The position numbers were made by a program, and so were the translations under genes. A stretch of DNA of 64,000 nt from Pseudomonas marincola (lineage in GTDB: Bacteria > Pseudomonadota > Gammaproteobacteria > Pseudomonadales > Pseudomonadaceae): NCBI RefSeq assembly GCF_900116605.1, contig NZ_FPBC01000005.1, forward strand, positions 202,450-266,449. The letters run 5' to 3'. A model generated the notes under the pieces. That model was given only the letters and a program-made list of their open reading frames with translations, had not been told where the DNA came from and ran no database searches. Shown here piece after piece: positions 7,903 through 17,352 of the stretch; position 1 is the stretch's first letter, and each line of letters opens with the position of its first letter.

Positions 7903-8964
7903 ATGTTCCCGAAAAACGCCTGGTACGTTGCCTGCACCCCGGATGAAATTGCGGATAAGCCATTGGGGCGCAAGGTCTGTAACGAGAGCATTGTGTTCTA
8001 CCGTGGCCACGAAGGCCGGGTCGCGGCCGTTGAGGATTTTTGCCCGCATCGTGGAGCGCCGTTGTCCCTTGGTTATGTGCAGAACGGTCAACTGGTGTGC
8101 GGCTACCACGGGCTGGTGATGGAATGTAATGGCAAGGTGGCCGGCATGCCGAATCAGCGTGTGCAGGGTTTTCCGGCAATTCGCAGTTTCCCGGTAGAGG
8201 AGCGTTATGGCTTTATCTGGGTGTGGCCGGGTGATCCCAAGCAAGCCAGTGCCGACCTGATTCCTCATCTTGAATGGGCTCAGAATCCTGAGTGGGCGTA
8301 CGGCGGTGGCTTGTTCCACATCAATTGCGATTATCGGCTGATGGTCGACAACCTCATGGATCTGACCCATGAAACCTATGTGCATGCTTCCAGCATTGGT
8401 CAGAAAGAGATCGATGAAGCGCCGGTGACCACTAAAGTTGACGGCCAGAACGTGATCACCAGTCGCTTCATGGAAGGTGTCATGCCGCCACCGTTCTGGC
8501 GTGCGGCATTGCGCGGGAATGGTTTGGCCGATGATGTGTCGGTGGATCGCTGGCAGATCTGCCGCTTCTCACCACCAAGCCATGTAATGATTGAAGTGGG
8601 TGTAGCGCATGCGGGCAACGGCGGTTATGACGCCGCGCCAGAGCACAAGGCCGGCAGTATCGTGGTGGATTTCATTACCCCGGAGACCGACACATCCATC
8701 TGGTATTTCTGGGGCATGGCGCGCAACTTCAAGGCGCAAGACGCTGAGTTGACCGAGACCATTCGCGCGGGTCAAGGCAAGATCTTCTCGGAGGATCTGG
8801 AAATGCTCGAACGTCAGCAACGCAACTTGTTGGCGCATCCCGAACGCAATCTGCTCAAACTCAATATCGATGCTGGCGGGGTGCAGTCGCGCCGAATTAT
8901 CGAACGCATCATTGCAGCAGAAAAACAGGCGGATGATGCAGTTTTCGCCCGGAGTGCATCGTGA
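7903..8964 (+). CDS. vanA: Vanillate O-demethylase oxygenase subunit
   Basis: This is a 353-residue Rieske oxygenase that converts vanillate to protocatechuate and formaldehyde together with VanB. The N-terminal Rieske [2Fe-2S] motif is visible as [11 protein letters not shown] and then VCGYHG (about 47-70), and the mononuclear iron region as [15 protein letters not shown] (about 150-165). The sequence starts [22 protein letters not shown], as is typical of VanA. It overlaps vanB by one base (TGATG). The promoter has two VanR operators. The product acts in the cytoplasm and links lignin-derived aromatics to the protocatechuate branch, whose genes are not in this window. Confidence 0.93.
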   Translation: MFPKNAWYVACTPDEIADKPLGRKVCNESIVFYRGHEGRVAAVEDFCPHRGAPLSLGYVQNGQLVCGYHGLVMECNGKVAGMPNQRVQGFPAIRSFPVEERYGFIWVWPGDPKQASADLIPHLEWAQNPEWAYGGGLFHINCDYRLMVDNLMDLTHETYVHASSIGQKEIDEAPVTTKVDGQNVITSRFMEGVMPPPFWRAALRGNGLADDVSVDRWQICRFSPPSHVMIEVGVAHAGNGGYDAAPEHKAGSIVVDFITPETDTSIWYFWGMARNFKAQDAELTETIRAGQGKIFSEDLEMLERQQRNLLAHPERNLLKLNIDAGGVQSRRIIERIIAAEKQADDAVFARSAS

Positions 8965-9914
8965 TGGACGTATTGATCTCGGCCATGCGCCTGGTCGCCA
9001 GAGACATTGTCAGCGTTGAGTTGGTTAATCCTGATGGCAGTGACTTGCCAGCATTTGCTGCCGGTTCGCACATCGATGTGCACCTACCCAACGGGCTGGT
9101 CCGTCAGTACTCGCTGTTCAATAATCCGCAAGAACGCACTCGTTACTGCATTGCTGTCCTCAAAGACCCAGCTTCGCGAGGTGGCTCGAGCGCTGTGCAC
9201 GAAGCACTGCGCGTCGGCCAGAGAATATGGATCAGCGAGCCACGCAATCTGTTTGCGCTGGATGAAAGCGCACCGCGAAGTGTGTTGTTCGCCGGGGGGA
9301 TTGGTATCACGCCGATCATCTGCATGGCGCAACGCCTGGCTTCAAATGGGGCTGCGTTTGAACTGCACTATTCGAGTCGCTCTGCGCAGCAAGCGGCGTT
9401 TGTCAGGCGCCTGCAGCAGCTCGAATTTGCCGCCAATGTTCATGTTCACCTTGATGATGGTGATGAGCAACAACGGCTCGACATTACAGCTGTTCTGGCC
9501 AGGCAATGCACGCAAACCCACTTGTACGTCTGCGGGCCAACGGGCTACATGGACTTTGTACTTGAGAGTGCGCGAGCATTGGGCTGGTCGGAAAATCGCC
9601 TGCACCGCGAATACTTCAGCGCTGCGCCTACAGTTACGGCTGATGACACTAGTTTTGAAGTCCGGTTGAACAGCAGCGGTCTGGTGTTGCAAATTCCGGC
9701 AGACAAAACGGTGGTACAAGTTCTCGATGAAGCTGGCGTGATCATTCCTGTGTCGTGCGAGCAGGGCATATGCGGCACTTGCCTGACTCGCGTGATCGAC
9801 GGCCAGCCCGACCACCGCGATGCCTTTATGACACCCGCTGAACACGCTATGAACGACCAGTTCACACCCTGTTGCTCACGGGCTAAAAGTGCTTGTCTGG
9901 TGTTGGATATTTAG
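8964..9914 (+). CDS. vanB: Vanillate O-demethylase reductase subunit
   Basis: This is a 316-residue reductase of the phthalate dioxygenase reductase class. An FMN-binding beta-barrel comes first ([21 protein letters not shown]), then the NAD-binding domain ([30 protein letters not shown]), then a C-terminal plant-type [2Fe-2S] ferredoxin with [13 protein letters not shown] and the final Cys in TPCCSRA. It passes electrons from NADH to VanA. I chose the ATG at 8964 because it overlaps the vanA stop codon; the upstream GTG at 8961 is an alternative. Confidence 0.93.
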   Translation: MDVLISAMRLVARDIVSVELVNPDGSDLPAFAAGSHIDVHLPNGLVRQYSLFNNPQERTRYCIAVLKDPASRGGSSAVHEALRVGQRIWISEPRNLFALDESAPRSVLFAGGIGITPIICMAQRLASNGAAFELHYSSRSAQQAAFVRRLQQLEFAANVHVHLDDGDEQQRLDITAVLARQCTQTHLYVCGPTGYMDFVLESARALGWSENRLHREYFSAAPTVTADDTSFEVRLNSSGLVLQIPADKTVVQVLDEAGVIIPVSCEQGICGTCLTRVIDGQPDHRDAFMTPAEHAMNDQFTPCCSRAKSACLVLDI

Positions 9915-10021
9915 GCGAACGTCGGCAATCGTCTGAAAAGCAGAGACTTTTCGTGCGATCCATATAACATGCGTTTCTGATATTAGGAGGGCATTCTCAA
10001 GTCTGAAATCGACTCAAGAAA

Positions 10022-10048
10022 AGTCTGCCTGAGTGCAGGCTTTTTGCT
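10022..10048 (+). terminator. Rho-independent terminator after vanAB
   Basis: A GCCTG-AGTG-CAGGC hairpin (10027-10040) is followed directly by TTTTTGCTTTT. It is placed about 110 bases after the vanB stop. The remaining bases up to the LysR start at 10256 hold no other gene that I can support. Confidence 0.8.
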
Positions 10049-10255
10049 TTTATTGCAGCGACTTACCGGTGGTCGTTTTCTCACAAATTGATGCAGTCGA
10101 TTTGCAGAAAACACTGGCGGAGTGAATCTCGGATGGCGTAAAAGGCGGGCTCGATATTCGCGACTCGCCAGTCATTTCTCTCAACAATTCACTGGTTGAT
10201 TGAGTTGGAGCGCGGCAGCGGGTCGATATAAAAACAAAGAATTACGGATTGCCTG

Positions 10256-11185
10256 ATGAAAATTAATCCACTGCCGCCACTCAATAGCCTGGTTGCCTTT
10301 GAGAGCGCCGCGCGACATTTGAGTTTCACCTTCGCCGCGAACGAGCTCAACGTGACGCAGGGAGCGATCAGTCGCCAAGTGCGTCTGCTAGAGGACTATC
10401 TGGGAAAGGCGCTGTTCGAGCGTACAACCCGAGCCATGAGCCTGACCCCAACGGGCAATCAGTATTACGAGGTTGTGCGTGAGTCTTTGCTGCAACTCGC
10501 CAGTGCCACCGGCGAGATCCGCCATTGGCGCGGCGCCCAGCAAGTCACGGTGGCCACCAGCACGGCAATGGCGTCGCTGTGGTTACTACCAAAAGTTGCC
10601 GAGTTTCAGCGTGACAACGAAGACATCGACCTGCGCATAATCGCCTACGATCACGTCAAGGACTACTCGCGACTGGACTGCGATCTGGCGCTTTACTATT
10701 GCCGAACTGCGCCCAAAGGCATGCAGGTTACGCCGTTGTTTTCCGAAGAAGTATTCCCGGTGTGCAGCCCGGGTTATTTGGCCAAGCACCCAGAGCTTGT
10801 GAGCGTCGAACAATTTTCTACCTGCACCTTGCTATGGCTTGAGGATCCGCAGCGCGATTGGATCGGCTGGTCCGAGTGGTTCTTGCGCCTCGGCCGGAAG
10901 ATGGTCGAGCCCAAGCACCGGATCAACATCAACAGCTACTCGATGCTGTTGCAGTCCGCGATCAGCGGGCAGGGTATAGCCCTGGCCTGGTCGAATCTGG
11001 TTGATAACCATCTGCAAACTGGTGCGTTGGTGCGTCCTGTTCAGTCAACCTTGCTCACCGAGGGTCAGTTCTGCCTGCTTGAGCCCAGCAACCGGACGTC
11101 TTCCCGTCAGAGCGTCAAGCAGTTTCGCTCCTGGTTAATCTCGCAACTTCCAACCCTTCCCGATGCTGTTGACGTTGGTCTCTGA
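10256..11185 (+). CDS. LysR-family regulator, GcvA-like
   Basis: This is a 309-residue regulator. The N-terminal HTH (about 5-65) reads LPPLNSLVAFESAARHLSFT, then A-A-N-E-L-N-V-T-Q-G-A-I-S-R-Q-V, the signature of the GcvA group; the rest is a periplasmic-binding-like effector domain. Many GcvA-like proteins control amino acid or methylamine catabolism. It is encoded 324 bases upstream of a Rieske oxygenase operon in the same direction. A conserved motif that appears before that operon and again before the BCCT transporter gene is a candidate binding site for it. That link is inference. Confidence 0.88.
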   Translation: MKINPLPPLNSLVAFESAARHLSFTFAANELNVTQGAISRQVRLLEDYLGKALFERTTRAMSLTPTGNQYYEVVRESLLQLASATGEIRHWRGAQQVTVATSTAMASLWLLPKVAEFQRDNEDIDLRIIAYDHVKDYSRLDCDLALYYCRTAPKGMQVTPLFSEEVFPVCSPGYLAKHPELVSVEQFSTCTLLWLEDPQRDWIGWSEWFLRLGRKMVEPKHRININSYSMLLQSAISGQGIALAWSNLVDNHLQTGALVRPVQSTLLTEGQFCLLEPSNRTSSRQSVKQFRSWLISQLPTLPDAVDVGL

Positions 11186-11205
11186 TCCGCGTTTTCAGCA
11201 GATGC

Positions 11206-11246
11206 GCCGGTGTGCTCATTGCATGTAACGCAATGAGCACACCGGC
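11206..11246. terminator. Perfect 17-bp stem-loop after the LysR gene
   Basis: GCCGGTGTGCTCATTGC and its exact complement GCAATGAGCACACCGGC enclose a 7-base loop, starting 21 bases after the LysR stop. Only a short GGTTCTT follows, with no proper T-run. It would form a very strong RNA hairpin and probably ends or protects the LysR transcript. Confidence 0.6.
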
Positions 11247-11373
11247 GGTTCTTCGCGCGCGCGTATTGCCCAGCTGATGCGCTATTTTTACGCATGGATT
11301 GATGAGCGTTTGTCATATGTATGCTGGGTTTATCACTAAAGTCCGCCAATAGCGGTGGCTGGCTAATTACCTG

Positions 11374-11414
11374 TGATAAAAAGTCATAAATGCTGACGAA
11401 AATAATCGTTTGTC
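11374..11414 (+). promoter_or_regulatory. Conserved upstream motif, copy 1 (Rieske operon)
   Basis: The left block TGATAAAAAGTCATAAAT matches 17 of 18 bases of a block at 20174-20191, and the right block ends in the identical GTTTGTC. The motif ends 95 bases before the Rieske oxygenase start. GTCATAAATGCTGAC inside it is an imperfect dyad (GTCA-N7-TGAC) of the T-N11-A kind used by LysR proteins. It is probably an activator site of the upstream GcvA-like regulator. Confidence 0.6.
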
Positions 11415-11509
11415 GCTAATCCCTGTTTTTCTCGAAACTCGCGGTCAACGGAGAGTGGCCAATGCGCCTGCCGAACCTGACCTAACGTGCCCAGCAGGGG
11501 AGAAAAACA

Positions 11510-12700
11510 ATGAACAATTCCATCTCTCAACGCATTCCCGTTCAGCAACTGGAAAGTGTCCTCAATCCAATCCATCAAGCCACTGGTCTTGGTAACGAGT
11601 TCTATACCGAGCAGCGCTATTTTGAGCTGGAGCGCGATGAGGTGATGGGTAAAACCTGGGCGTGTGTCGGCTTTGCCAGTGACTTGACCAAGAATGGTTC
11701 GGTCAAGCCGATCGATTTCATGGGTTTGCCGTTGCTGTTGATGCGCAATCGCGAAGGCCTAGTCCAGGTCTTTCACAACGTGTGCAGCCATCGCGGCATG
11801 AAACTGGTGCAAGAAGAAGGCGAAGTGCAGGGTGTTATTCGCTGCCCATACCATTCCTGGACGTATGACCTTAATGGCAGCTTGCGCGGTACACCGCATG
11901 TTGGCGGTATCGACAAGCACAAAGATGACCGTTTCGCTTGCGAGAAGCATGGCCTCAAGGCTTTGCGCAGTGCTATCTGGATGGACATGGTGTTCATCAA
12001 CCTGTCCGGCGACGCACAGCCGCTGGAGGACATGCTCGCCCCGCTGACCGATCGCTGGACCCAGTTCCTCGGTGCCGACGGCATGGATTTGCTGCGCCGT
12101 CGCCCTGGTTTTGATGCCACCACGCTGGACATCAATTGCAACTGGAAACTGGCCGTCGAGAATTATTGCGAGGCTTACCACCTGCCGTGGGTTCACCCGA
12201 GCCTGAACACCTATTCGCGACTTGAAGATCACTACAACATCATGTTCGGTGACAGCTTTGCCGGGCAAGGCAGCTACGCCTACAACCTGTCTGACGTGGC
12301 CGGTACGCACCTGCCAATGTTCCCGAGCTGGCCACAGGATCGTCTGCGCAATGCCGAATACGTGGCGTTTTTCCCTAACGTGCTGCTTGGCATTCAGGCG
12401 GATCACGCTTTTGCCATGCAACTCGAGCCGGTTGCACCTGGGCGCACCATTGAGCATCTGCGCTTGTTCTATGTCGGTGATGAGGCGCTTAACGACGAGT
12501 ATGCCGCCTGCCGCAACTCGATTCTTGAATCTTGGAAGGTGGTTTTCGCTGAAGACATCAGCTCGGTAGAAGGCATGCAGAAAGGCCGTTACTCACCTGG
12601 CTACAAGGGCGGCGCATTCTCGCCCGAGATGGACATCCCGACCCACTTTTTCCACACCTGGGCGGCGCGTCAATTCTTGTCCACCGACCAGTTGGCCTGA
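11510..12700 (+). CDS. Rieske non-haem iron oxygenase, quaternary-amine-like
   Basis: This is a 396-residue oxygenase alpha subunit. The Rieske motif CSHRGMKLVQ with CPYHSW follows near residues 93-115. The mononuclear iron motif reads AVENYCEAYHLPWVHPSL near 215. In NYxExxH the bridging acidic residue is Glu, as in CntA and GbcA-type quaternary ammonium oxygenases, where aromatic dioxygenases have Asp. It starts an operon with an aldehyde dehydrogenase, a rubredoxin-FAD reductase fusion (its likely electron donor), an amine oxidase and a cupin. It probably demethylates or cleaves an N-methylated zwitterion. It resembles GbcA, CntA or the stachydrine demethylase Stc2 but cannot be matched firmly to any of them. 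Confidence 0.8.
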   Translation: MNNSISQRIPVQQLESVLNPIHQATGLGNEFYTEQRYFELERDEVMGKTWACVGFASDLTKNGSVKPIDFMGLPLLLMRNREGLVQVFHNVCSHRGMKLVQEEGEVQGVIRCPYHSWTYDLNGSLRGTPHVGGIDKHKDDRFACEKHGLKALRSAIWMDMVFINLSGDAQPLEDMLAPLTDRWTQFLGADGMDLLRRRPGFDATTLDINCNWKLAVENYCEAYHLPWVHPSLNTYSRLEDHYNIMFGDSFAGQGSYAYNLSDVAGTHLPMFPSWPQDRLRNAEYVAFFPNVLLGIQADHAFAMQLEPVAPGRTIEHLRLFYVGDEALNDEYAACRNSILESWKVVFAEDISSVEGMQKGRYSPGYKGGAFSPEMDIPTHFFHTWAARQFLSTDQLA

Positions 12701-12710
12701 GGAGAGAGTC

Positions 12711-14156
12711 ATGAGTGCAATTGCTAATCACTGGCTTAATTTTATCGACGGCGAATGGGTCGACAGCTCCAGCCGTCTCAGCGTCAATCAACCTGCCACA
12801 GGCGAGCCGCTGGCAACCATTGCTCAGGCTTCGGTTGCAGATGCTCAGCGCGCCCTCGAGGCAGCACGGCGTTGTGCTGACAGCCAAGCAATGAGCCGGG
12901 TGCGTCCGGCGCAACGAGTGACCTGGCTGTTGCAAATAGCCGCCGAGATTCGTGCAGTAGCCGAAGAGGGCGCCTGGGTCCTTTGCCAGGAAAATGGCAA
13001 AAGCCTGAACGATGCGCGTGATGAGTTCACCGAGGCCGCACGCTACTTCGAATACTACGCTGGCATGGCGGACAAGATCGAAGGCACTTCGATTCCGTTG
13101 GGTAATGGCTACATGGATTTTACCCAATACGATCCAATGGGCGTCTCGGCGCAAATTGTGCCGTGGAATTTCCCTGTGTCAATCTGCGCACGCTCTCTGG
13201 CCCCCGCTTTGGCAGCAGGGAACGCGGTGGTGATTAAGTCGCCAGAACTGTCGCCGCTGGGAATGTGTGTATTGATCAAGGCCATCGCCAAAGTCGATTT
13301 GCCCAAAGGTGCGGTCAACCTCATCTGTGGGCGCGGACGTGAAGTGGGCAATTATCTGGTCAGCAGCAAACAGGTTGATCAGATTGTATTTACCGGCTCG
13401 GTGCCAACCGGACAGTCTATCTTGCGTGCTGCTGCTGAGAATGCCACCCCAAGCGTTATGGAATTGGGCGGTAAATCGGCGGCATTGGTGTTTGCCGATG
13501 CCGACCGTGAGCAAGTGTTGTCGAGCGTCAAGGGTGGGATTTTCTTCAACGCAGGCCAAGTCTGTTCAGCCATGTCGCGGCTGTTGGTGCAACGTGAAAT
13601 CTACGAAGAAGTGGTTGAGTCAGTGGTTCAGCTTGCCCAGGGTCTGACGGTCGGAGCGGGTGAGCATAATCCGGATCTCACGCCGGTAATCAGCGCGGCG
13701 CAGTTGTCCGGTATCGAGAAGCTTTGCCGCCGCGCCGTCGAGGAAGGTGCAATTGTGGCAACCGGTGGCGAAGCCTTCAGTGATCGCCATGGCCACTTCA
13801 TGCGGCCCACGGTATTGCGCGATGTAACGCCGCAAATGGGCATCGCTCAGGAAGAAGTGTTCGGGCCGGTCTTGGCGGTGATTCCGTTCGACACCGAAGA
13901 GCAAGCGCTGAGCATCGCCAATGGCACCGATTTCGGCTTGGTGGCCGGTGTGTTCACCCAGGATATCAGCCGCGCCATGCGCTGTACCCGGCGACTGAAA
14001 GCAGGCCAGGTATTCATTAATGAGTGGTACGCGGGCGGCATCGAAACCCCCTTTGGTGGCGTGGGCTTGTCTGGCTTCGGGCGTGAGAAAGGCCAGGAGG
14101 CGCTGTACAGCTATGTGCGGACTAAAAACGTCGCGATTCGTGTGACTGGCGAGTGA
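12711..14156 (+). CDS. Aldehyde dehydrogenase family protein
   Basis: This is a 481-residue NAD(P)-dependent aldehyde dehydrogenase of the superfamily that includes betaine aldehyde and succinate semialdehyde dehydrogenases. Motifs seen: PWNFPVS (about 150), FTGSVPTG (about 228), the catalytic Glu in [12 protein letters not shown] (about 252), the nucleophile Cys in [13 protein letters not shown] (about 285) and [10 protein letters not shown] (about 385). It follows the Rieske gene by 10 bases and has GAGG before its ATG. It may oxidise the aldehyde released by the oxygenase. The substrate is not known. Confidence 0.85.
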   Translation: MSAIANHWLNFIDGEWVDSSSRLSVNQPATGEPLATIAQASVADAQRALEAARRCADSQAMSRVRPAQRVTWLLQIAAEIRAVAEEGAWVLCQENGKSLNDARDEFTEAARYFEYYAGMADKIEGTSIPLGNGYMDFTQYDPMGVSAQIVPWNFPVSICARSLAPALAAGNAVVIKSPELSPLGMCVLIKAIAKVDLPKGAVNLICGRGREVGNYLVSSKQVDQIVFTGSVPTGQSILRAAAENATPSVMELGGKSAALVFADADREQVLSSVKGGIFFNAGQVCSAMSRLLVQREIYEEVVESVVQLAQGLTVGAGEHNPDLTPVISAAQLSGIEKLCRRAVEEGAIVATGGEAFSDRHGHFMRPTVLRDVTPQMGIAQEEVFGPVLAVIPFDTEEQALSIANGTDFGLVAGVFTQDISRAMRCTRRLKAGQVFINEWYAGGIETPFGGVGLSGFGREKGQEALYSYVRTKNVAIRVTGE

Positions 14157-14167
14157 CGGAGGCAATC

Positions 14168-15550
14168 ATGAAAAAGTGGCTCTGTGTGGTGTGCGGCCTG
14201 ATTTACGACGAGGCCGAAGGCTGGCCTAAAGACGGAATTGCCGCAGGTACTCGCTGGGAAGACGTACCCGAAGATTGGGTATGCCCGGAGTGTGGGGTTG
14301 GTAAAAGTGATTTTGAAATGCTCGAAATCAATGAGCCGGTTATTGCTGTGGCGGCTGCGCCGGTTAAGCCGGCTCCTGTTGCAGCGGCTCTGCCGCGTCA
14401 GCCTATCGTCATCATCGGCAGTGGTTATGCAGGTTATGGCTTGGCTCAGGCACTGCGTCGCAGTGACGCCAATGTTGAAATTCGCGTGCTGACTCAGGAT
14501 TCCGGACATCTGTATTCAAAGCCTGCATTGTCTATCGGCCTGGCTCAGGGCAAGACCGCTGAGGGGCTGACAGGTGAGTCAGCAATGGCAATCGAAAAGC
14601 GTCTGGGCTTGCGAGTTTATGCGCACTGCAAGGTAGATAAAATCGACAGCAACAAGCGTGTACTGCACACCAATTTAGGTGAGATGGAGTACGGCCAACT
14701 GGTTCTGGCCAGCGGTGCATCGCCAATTCGCCTGCCTATTTCCGGAGACAATGAAGCGCTGCTCAGCGTTAACAACCTCAACGATTATCAGCGTTTTCGT
14801 GAGCGTCTGGTGGGCATTAAGCGTGTGGCAATTCTGGGTGATGGGCTGATTGGCTGCGAGTTTGCCAATGACCTTGCCAGCAATGGTTTTGATGTGAGTG
14901 TTATCGGTTTGGGCCAATGGCCGATGGAGCGTCTTCTTCCGGCGGATGCCGGCCAGCATTTACAGCGTGCATTGAGCGAGCAGGGCGTTAGCTGGTATCT
15001 GCGCAATTCACTTGAACGGGTTCAGCGTAACGAACATGGGTACAACCTTAGCCTTACCAACGGCCAGCAACTGCAAGCTGATCTGGTGCTGTCCGCTGTT
15101 GGATTGCGGCCCAATCTGGAACTGGCGCAGCGCAGTGGTATTGCCACCGATCGTGGGATAAAGGTCGACGCTCATTTGCAGACTTCGGTTGCCGGGATCT
15201 TTGCTTTGGGTGACTGCATCGAGATTGACGGGCAACTGTTGCCGTATCTGGCACCAATCAACCAGGGCATTCAGGCGCTGAGTAAAACCTTGCTAGGACA
15301 CGCGAGCCCAGTCAGCTACCCGCTGATGCCGGTCATGGTTAAAACCCCGGCCGCGCCTCTGTGCCTGCTACCGCCCGGAATGGGCACAGCAGGTGAGTGG
15401 CGTTGCACGCCAACCGACGATGGCATGAGTGCAGGGTTCTACAGCGCAGAAGGCAAGCTTTGCGGTTTTGTCCTGCTGGGGCGCCAAGCGCAGCTGCAAC
15501 GCAATAGCTGGATGCAATCCTGCCAAACCGCGCAACAAGCCGTAGCCTGA
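14168..15550 (+). CDS. Rubredoxin-FAD-dependent rubredoxin reductase fusion
   Basis: This is a 460-residue fusion. Residues 1-50 form a rubredoxin with two Fe-binding Cys pairs ([15 protein letters not shown] and [15 protein letters not shown]). After an Ala/Pro-rich linker, a FAD/NAD(P)-dependent reductase domain (about 85-460) begins [20 protein letters not shown], with a second Rossmann motif near [17 protein letters not shown] and the FAD-site [11 protein letters not shown]. The ATG at 14168 was chosen because GGAGG lies six bases upstream; a GTG at 14153 overlaps the previous stop. It probably passes NAD(P)H electrons to the Rieske oxygenase, in place of the usual ferredoxin-type reductase. 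That fusion is an uncommon partner for this oxygenase class. Confidence 0.85.
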   Translation: MKKWLCVVCGLIYDEAEGWPKDGIAAGTRWEDVPEDWVCPECGVGKSDFEMLEINEPVIAVAAAPVKPAPVAAALPRQPIVIIGSGYAGYGLAQALRRSDANVEIRVLTQDSGHLYSKPALSIGLAQGKTAEGLTGESAMAIEKRLGLRVYAHCKVDKIDSNKRVLHTNLGEMEYGQLVLASGASPIRLPISGDNEALLSVNNLNDYQRFRERLVGIKRVAILGDGLIGCEFANDLASNGFDVSVIGLGQWPMERLLPADAGQHLQRALSEQGVSWYLRNSLERVQRNEHGYNLSLTNGQQLQADLVLSAVGLRPNLELAQRSGIATDRGIKVDAHLQTSVAGIFALGDCIEIDGQLLPYLAPINQGIQALSKTLLGHASPVSYPLMPVMVKTPAAPLCLLPPGMGTAGEWRCTPTDDGMSAGFYSAEGKLCGFVLLGRQAQLQRNSWMQSCQTAQQAVA

Positions 15551-15560
15551 GGGCCGCATC

Positions 15561-16892
15561 ATGAATAATAAAAGCGTTAATTTGCCTTTGGATGATTCAA
15601 CTTGCGGTTGGTACAGCGCGCTGAACGACCTCCCTGCGGCGAAGCGTTTACAGGGGATGCAGCGGGCTGATTTTGCAGTTATCGGCGCAGGCTTTGCCGG
15701 CCTTGCTGCGGCGCGGCGTTTGGCTGAGCAATTGCCACAAGCGCGGATCATTCTTGTCGATGCCCAGCGTGTTGGGTATGGCGCCTCGGGCCGCAATTCG
15801 GGGTTTGTGATTGATCTGCCGCACAAGTTTGCGCTGGAACACCCGGATCCGGCCCACAAGCAACGCCTGTTGTCGCTGAACCGATCAGCCATCAGCCAGT
15901 TACAGGGGTTGGTCACTAAGCATGGGATTGATTGTCAGTGGTCTCATGCCGGCAAGTATCAAGGTGCAGTCGGCCCTCGTGGGCAGGCGCATCTCGAGCA
16001 CTTTGCGAAATTGATGGACGAGTTGGGCGAGCCATTCAAGTGGGTCAATGGCGAGGCATTAGCCGACGTCATCGGCAGTCAGCATTACAGCCAGGCAATC
16101 TACACACCCGGATGCTATTTGATGCAACCGGCAGCACTGGTCAATGGCCTGGGGCTTAGCTTGCCCGAGAATGTAGAGCTACTCGAAGAATCGCCCATTC
16201 AGCGTCTGGAGCGTGACCCCAATGGTGGATGGATTCTGCACGGCAGCAATGGCCAGATAACCACACCCAAATTGCTCTTGGGCACCAGTATATTCACCCA
16301 GGAATTTGGCTTTTTGCGCAATCGCCTGCTGCCGGTGATGACGTTTGCCAGCTGGACGCGACCGCTGAGTGATGCCGAGCTGGCACGGTTCGGCGGCCAG
16401 CTCGATTGGGGTCTAACCCCTGCCGATCATGCGGGCACCACCGTGCGCATGACTCAAGATCGTCGGTTGATCATCCGTAATACCTACAAGCACGTGCCCA
16501 AGTATGGTCGTAGCACCAGTGATGCGATGCGCGAAGGCGTACGTAATGATCATCGCAAGGCTTTTCTGGCGCGTTATCCGCAGTTGGCCGATGTGCCGTT
16601 CACGCATACGTGGGGCGGTGTGTACGCGATTTCGCGTAACTTCACCAACTTCTTCGGTGAGCTGCAGGACAATGTATACGCCTCAGCCTGCGACAACGGC
16701 GTAGGTGCCGCTTGGGGCACCATTTCCGGGACCCTGCTGGCCGACTTGGCGATTGGCGCAGATTCAAACCAGCTGCGTGACATTCAGGCGGTAACCGGCA
16801 TGCCTTCGTTAAATCCCCCTGAGCCATTCCTCGGAATTGGCGTGCGCTCGCGTATACGTTTGGCGGCCTGGAACAGTCGGAGTGAATTATGA
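15561..16892 (+). CDS. FAD-dependent amine oxidase (DAO/PuuB-like)
   Basis: This is a 443-residue flavoprotein of the D-amino-acid-oxidase family. The Rossmann motif AVIGAGFAGLAAARRLAE is near residue 38, the GYGASGRNSGFV motif near 75, and the C-terminal FAD segment near ACDNGVGAAWGTISG. It is most like the PuuB/OrdL group that oxidises N-substituted amines or gamma-glutamyl amines to aldehydes or demethylated products. In this operon it may oxidise a secondary amine left by the Rieske step. It overlaps the cupin gene by 4 bases (ATGA), so the two are translationally coupled. The substrate is inferred only. Confidence 0.82.
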   Translation: MNNKSVNLPLDDSTCGWYSALNDLPAAKRLQGMQRADFAVIGAGFAGLAAARRLAEQLPQARIILVDAQRVGYGASGRNSGFVIDLPHKFALEHPDPAHKQRLLSLNRSAISQLQGLVTKHGIDCQWSHAGKYQGAVGPRGQAHLEHFAKLMDELGEPFKWVNGEALADVIGSQHYSQAIYTPGCYLMQPAALVNGLGLSLPENVELLEESPIQRLERDPNGGWILHGSNGQITTPKLLLGTSIFTQEFGFLRNRLLPVMTFASWTRPLSDAELARFGGQLDWGLTPADHAGTTVRMTQDRRLIIRNTYKHVPKYGRSTSDAMREGVRNDHRKAFLARYPQLADVPFTHTWGGVYAISRNFTNFFGELQDNVYASACDNGVGAAWGTISGTLLADLAIGADSNQLRDIQAVTGMPSLNPPEPFLGIGVRSRIRLAAWNSRSEL

Positions 16893-17275
16893 GTGTTTTA
16901 GTCGCCACTACTGGTAAAGGTCCGGTGTTGCTGGTCGATCACCGCGATCTGGATTTTGCGCTAAGAAGCGCCGCCGGGGATGGCAATGGGCAAGCCTTTG
17001 TCGCGCGCGCGATCAGCAATGAGGTCTCGCCCAATATCGGAATCGGCTTTGCTCGCTGGGAAGGGGCAGAAGTGGCCTGGACGCTGTTGTATGACGAAGT
17101 GATTTTCGTCATTGAAGGCTGCTTCGAGTTGCAGGCGAATGGTCAGCTGTATCGGGTTGAACCCGGTCAGATGTTATGGATACCCGAAGGCACCGAGCTG
17201 GTCTATGGCGGTCACGCGCTGTTCGGTTATGTGGTGCATCCGGGTGACTGGAAACAACGCCACGGCCTGGCATGA
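16889..17275 (+). CDS. Small cupin protein (EutQ-like)
   Basis: This is a 128-residue single-domain cupin. The second cupin motif reads G-Q-M-L-W-I-P-E-G-T-E-L-V-Y-G and is preceded by YDEVIFVIEGCFEL, resembling EutQ-type proteins of ethanolamine utilisation. The family includes binding and regulatory proteins as well as enzymes, and several DMSP lyases (DddL, DddQ, DddW) also have cupin folds, though I see no specific match to them. Its start overlaps the amine oxidase stop. Function is unknown. Confidence 0.72.
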   Translation: MSVLVATTGKGPVLLVDHRDLDFALRSAAGDGNGQAFVARAISNEVSPNIGIGFARWEGAEVAWTLLYDEVIFVIEGCFELQANGQLYRVEPGQMLWIPEGTELVYGGHALFGYVVHPGDWKQRHGLA

Positions 17276-17352
17276 GTCGCAGTCACCTCAAATGATCGCT
17301 GCGCCCGGCACTGGCTGGGCGCAGCCTGTTTATAGCGGGTTGGAGAACACAC

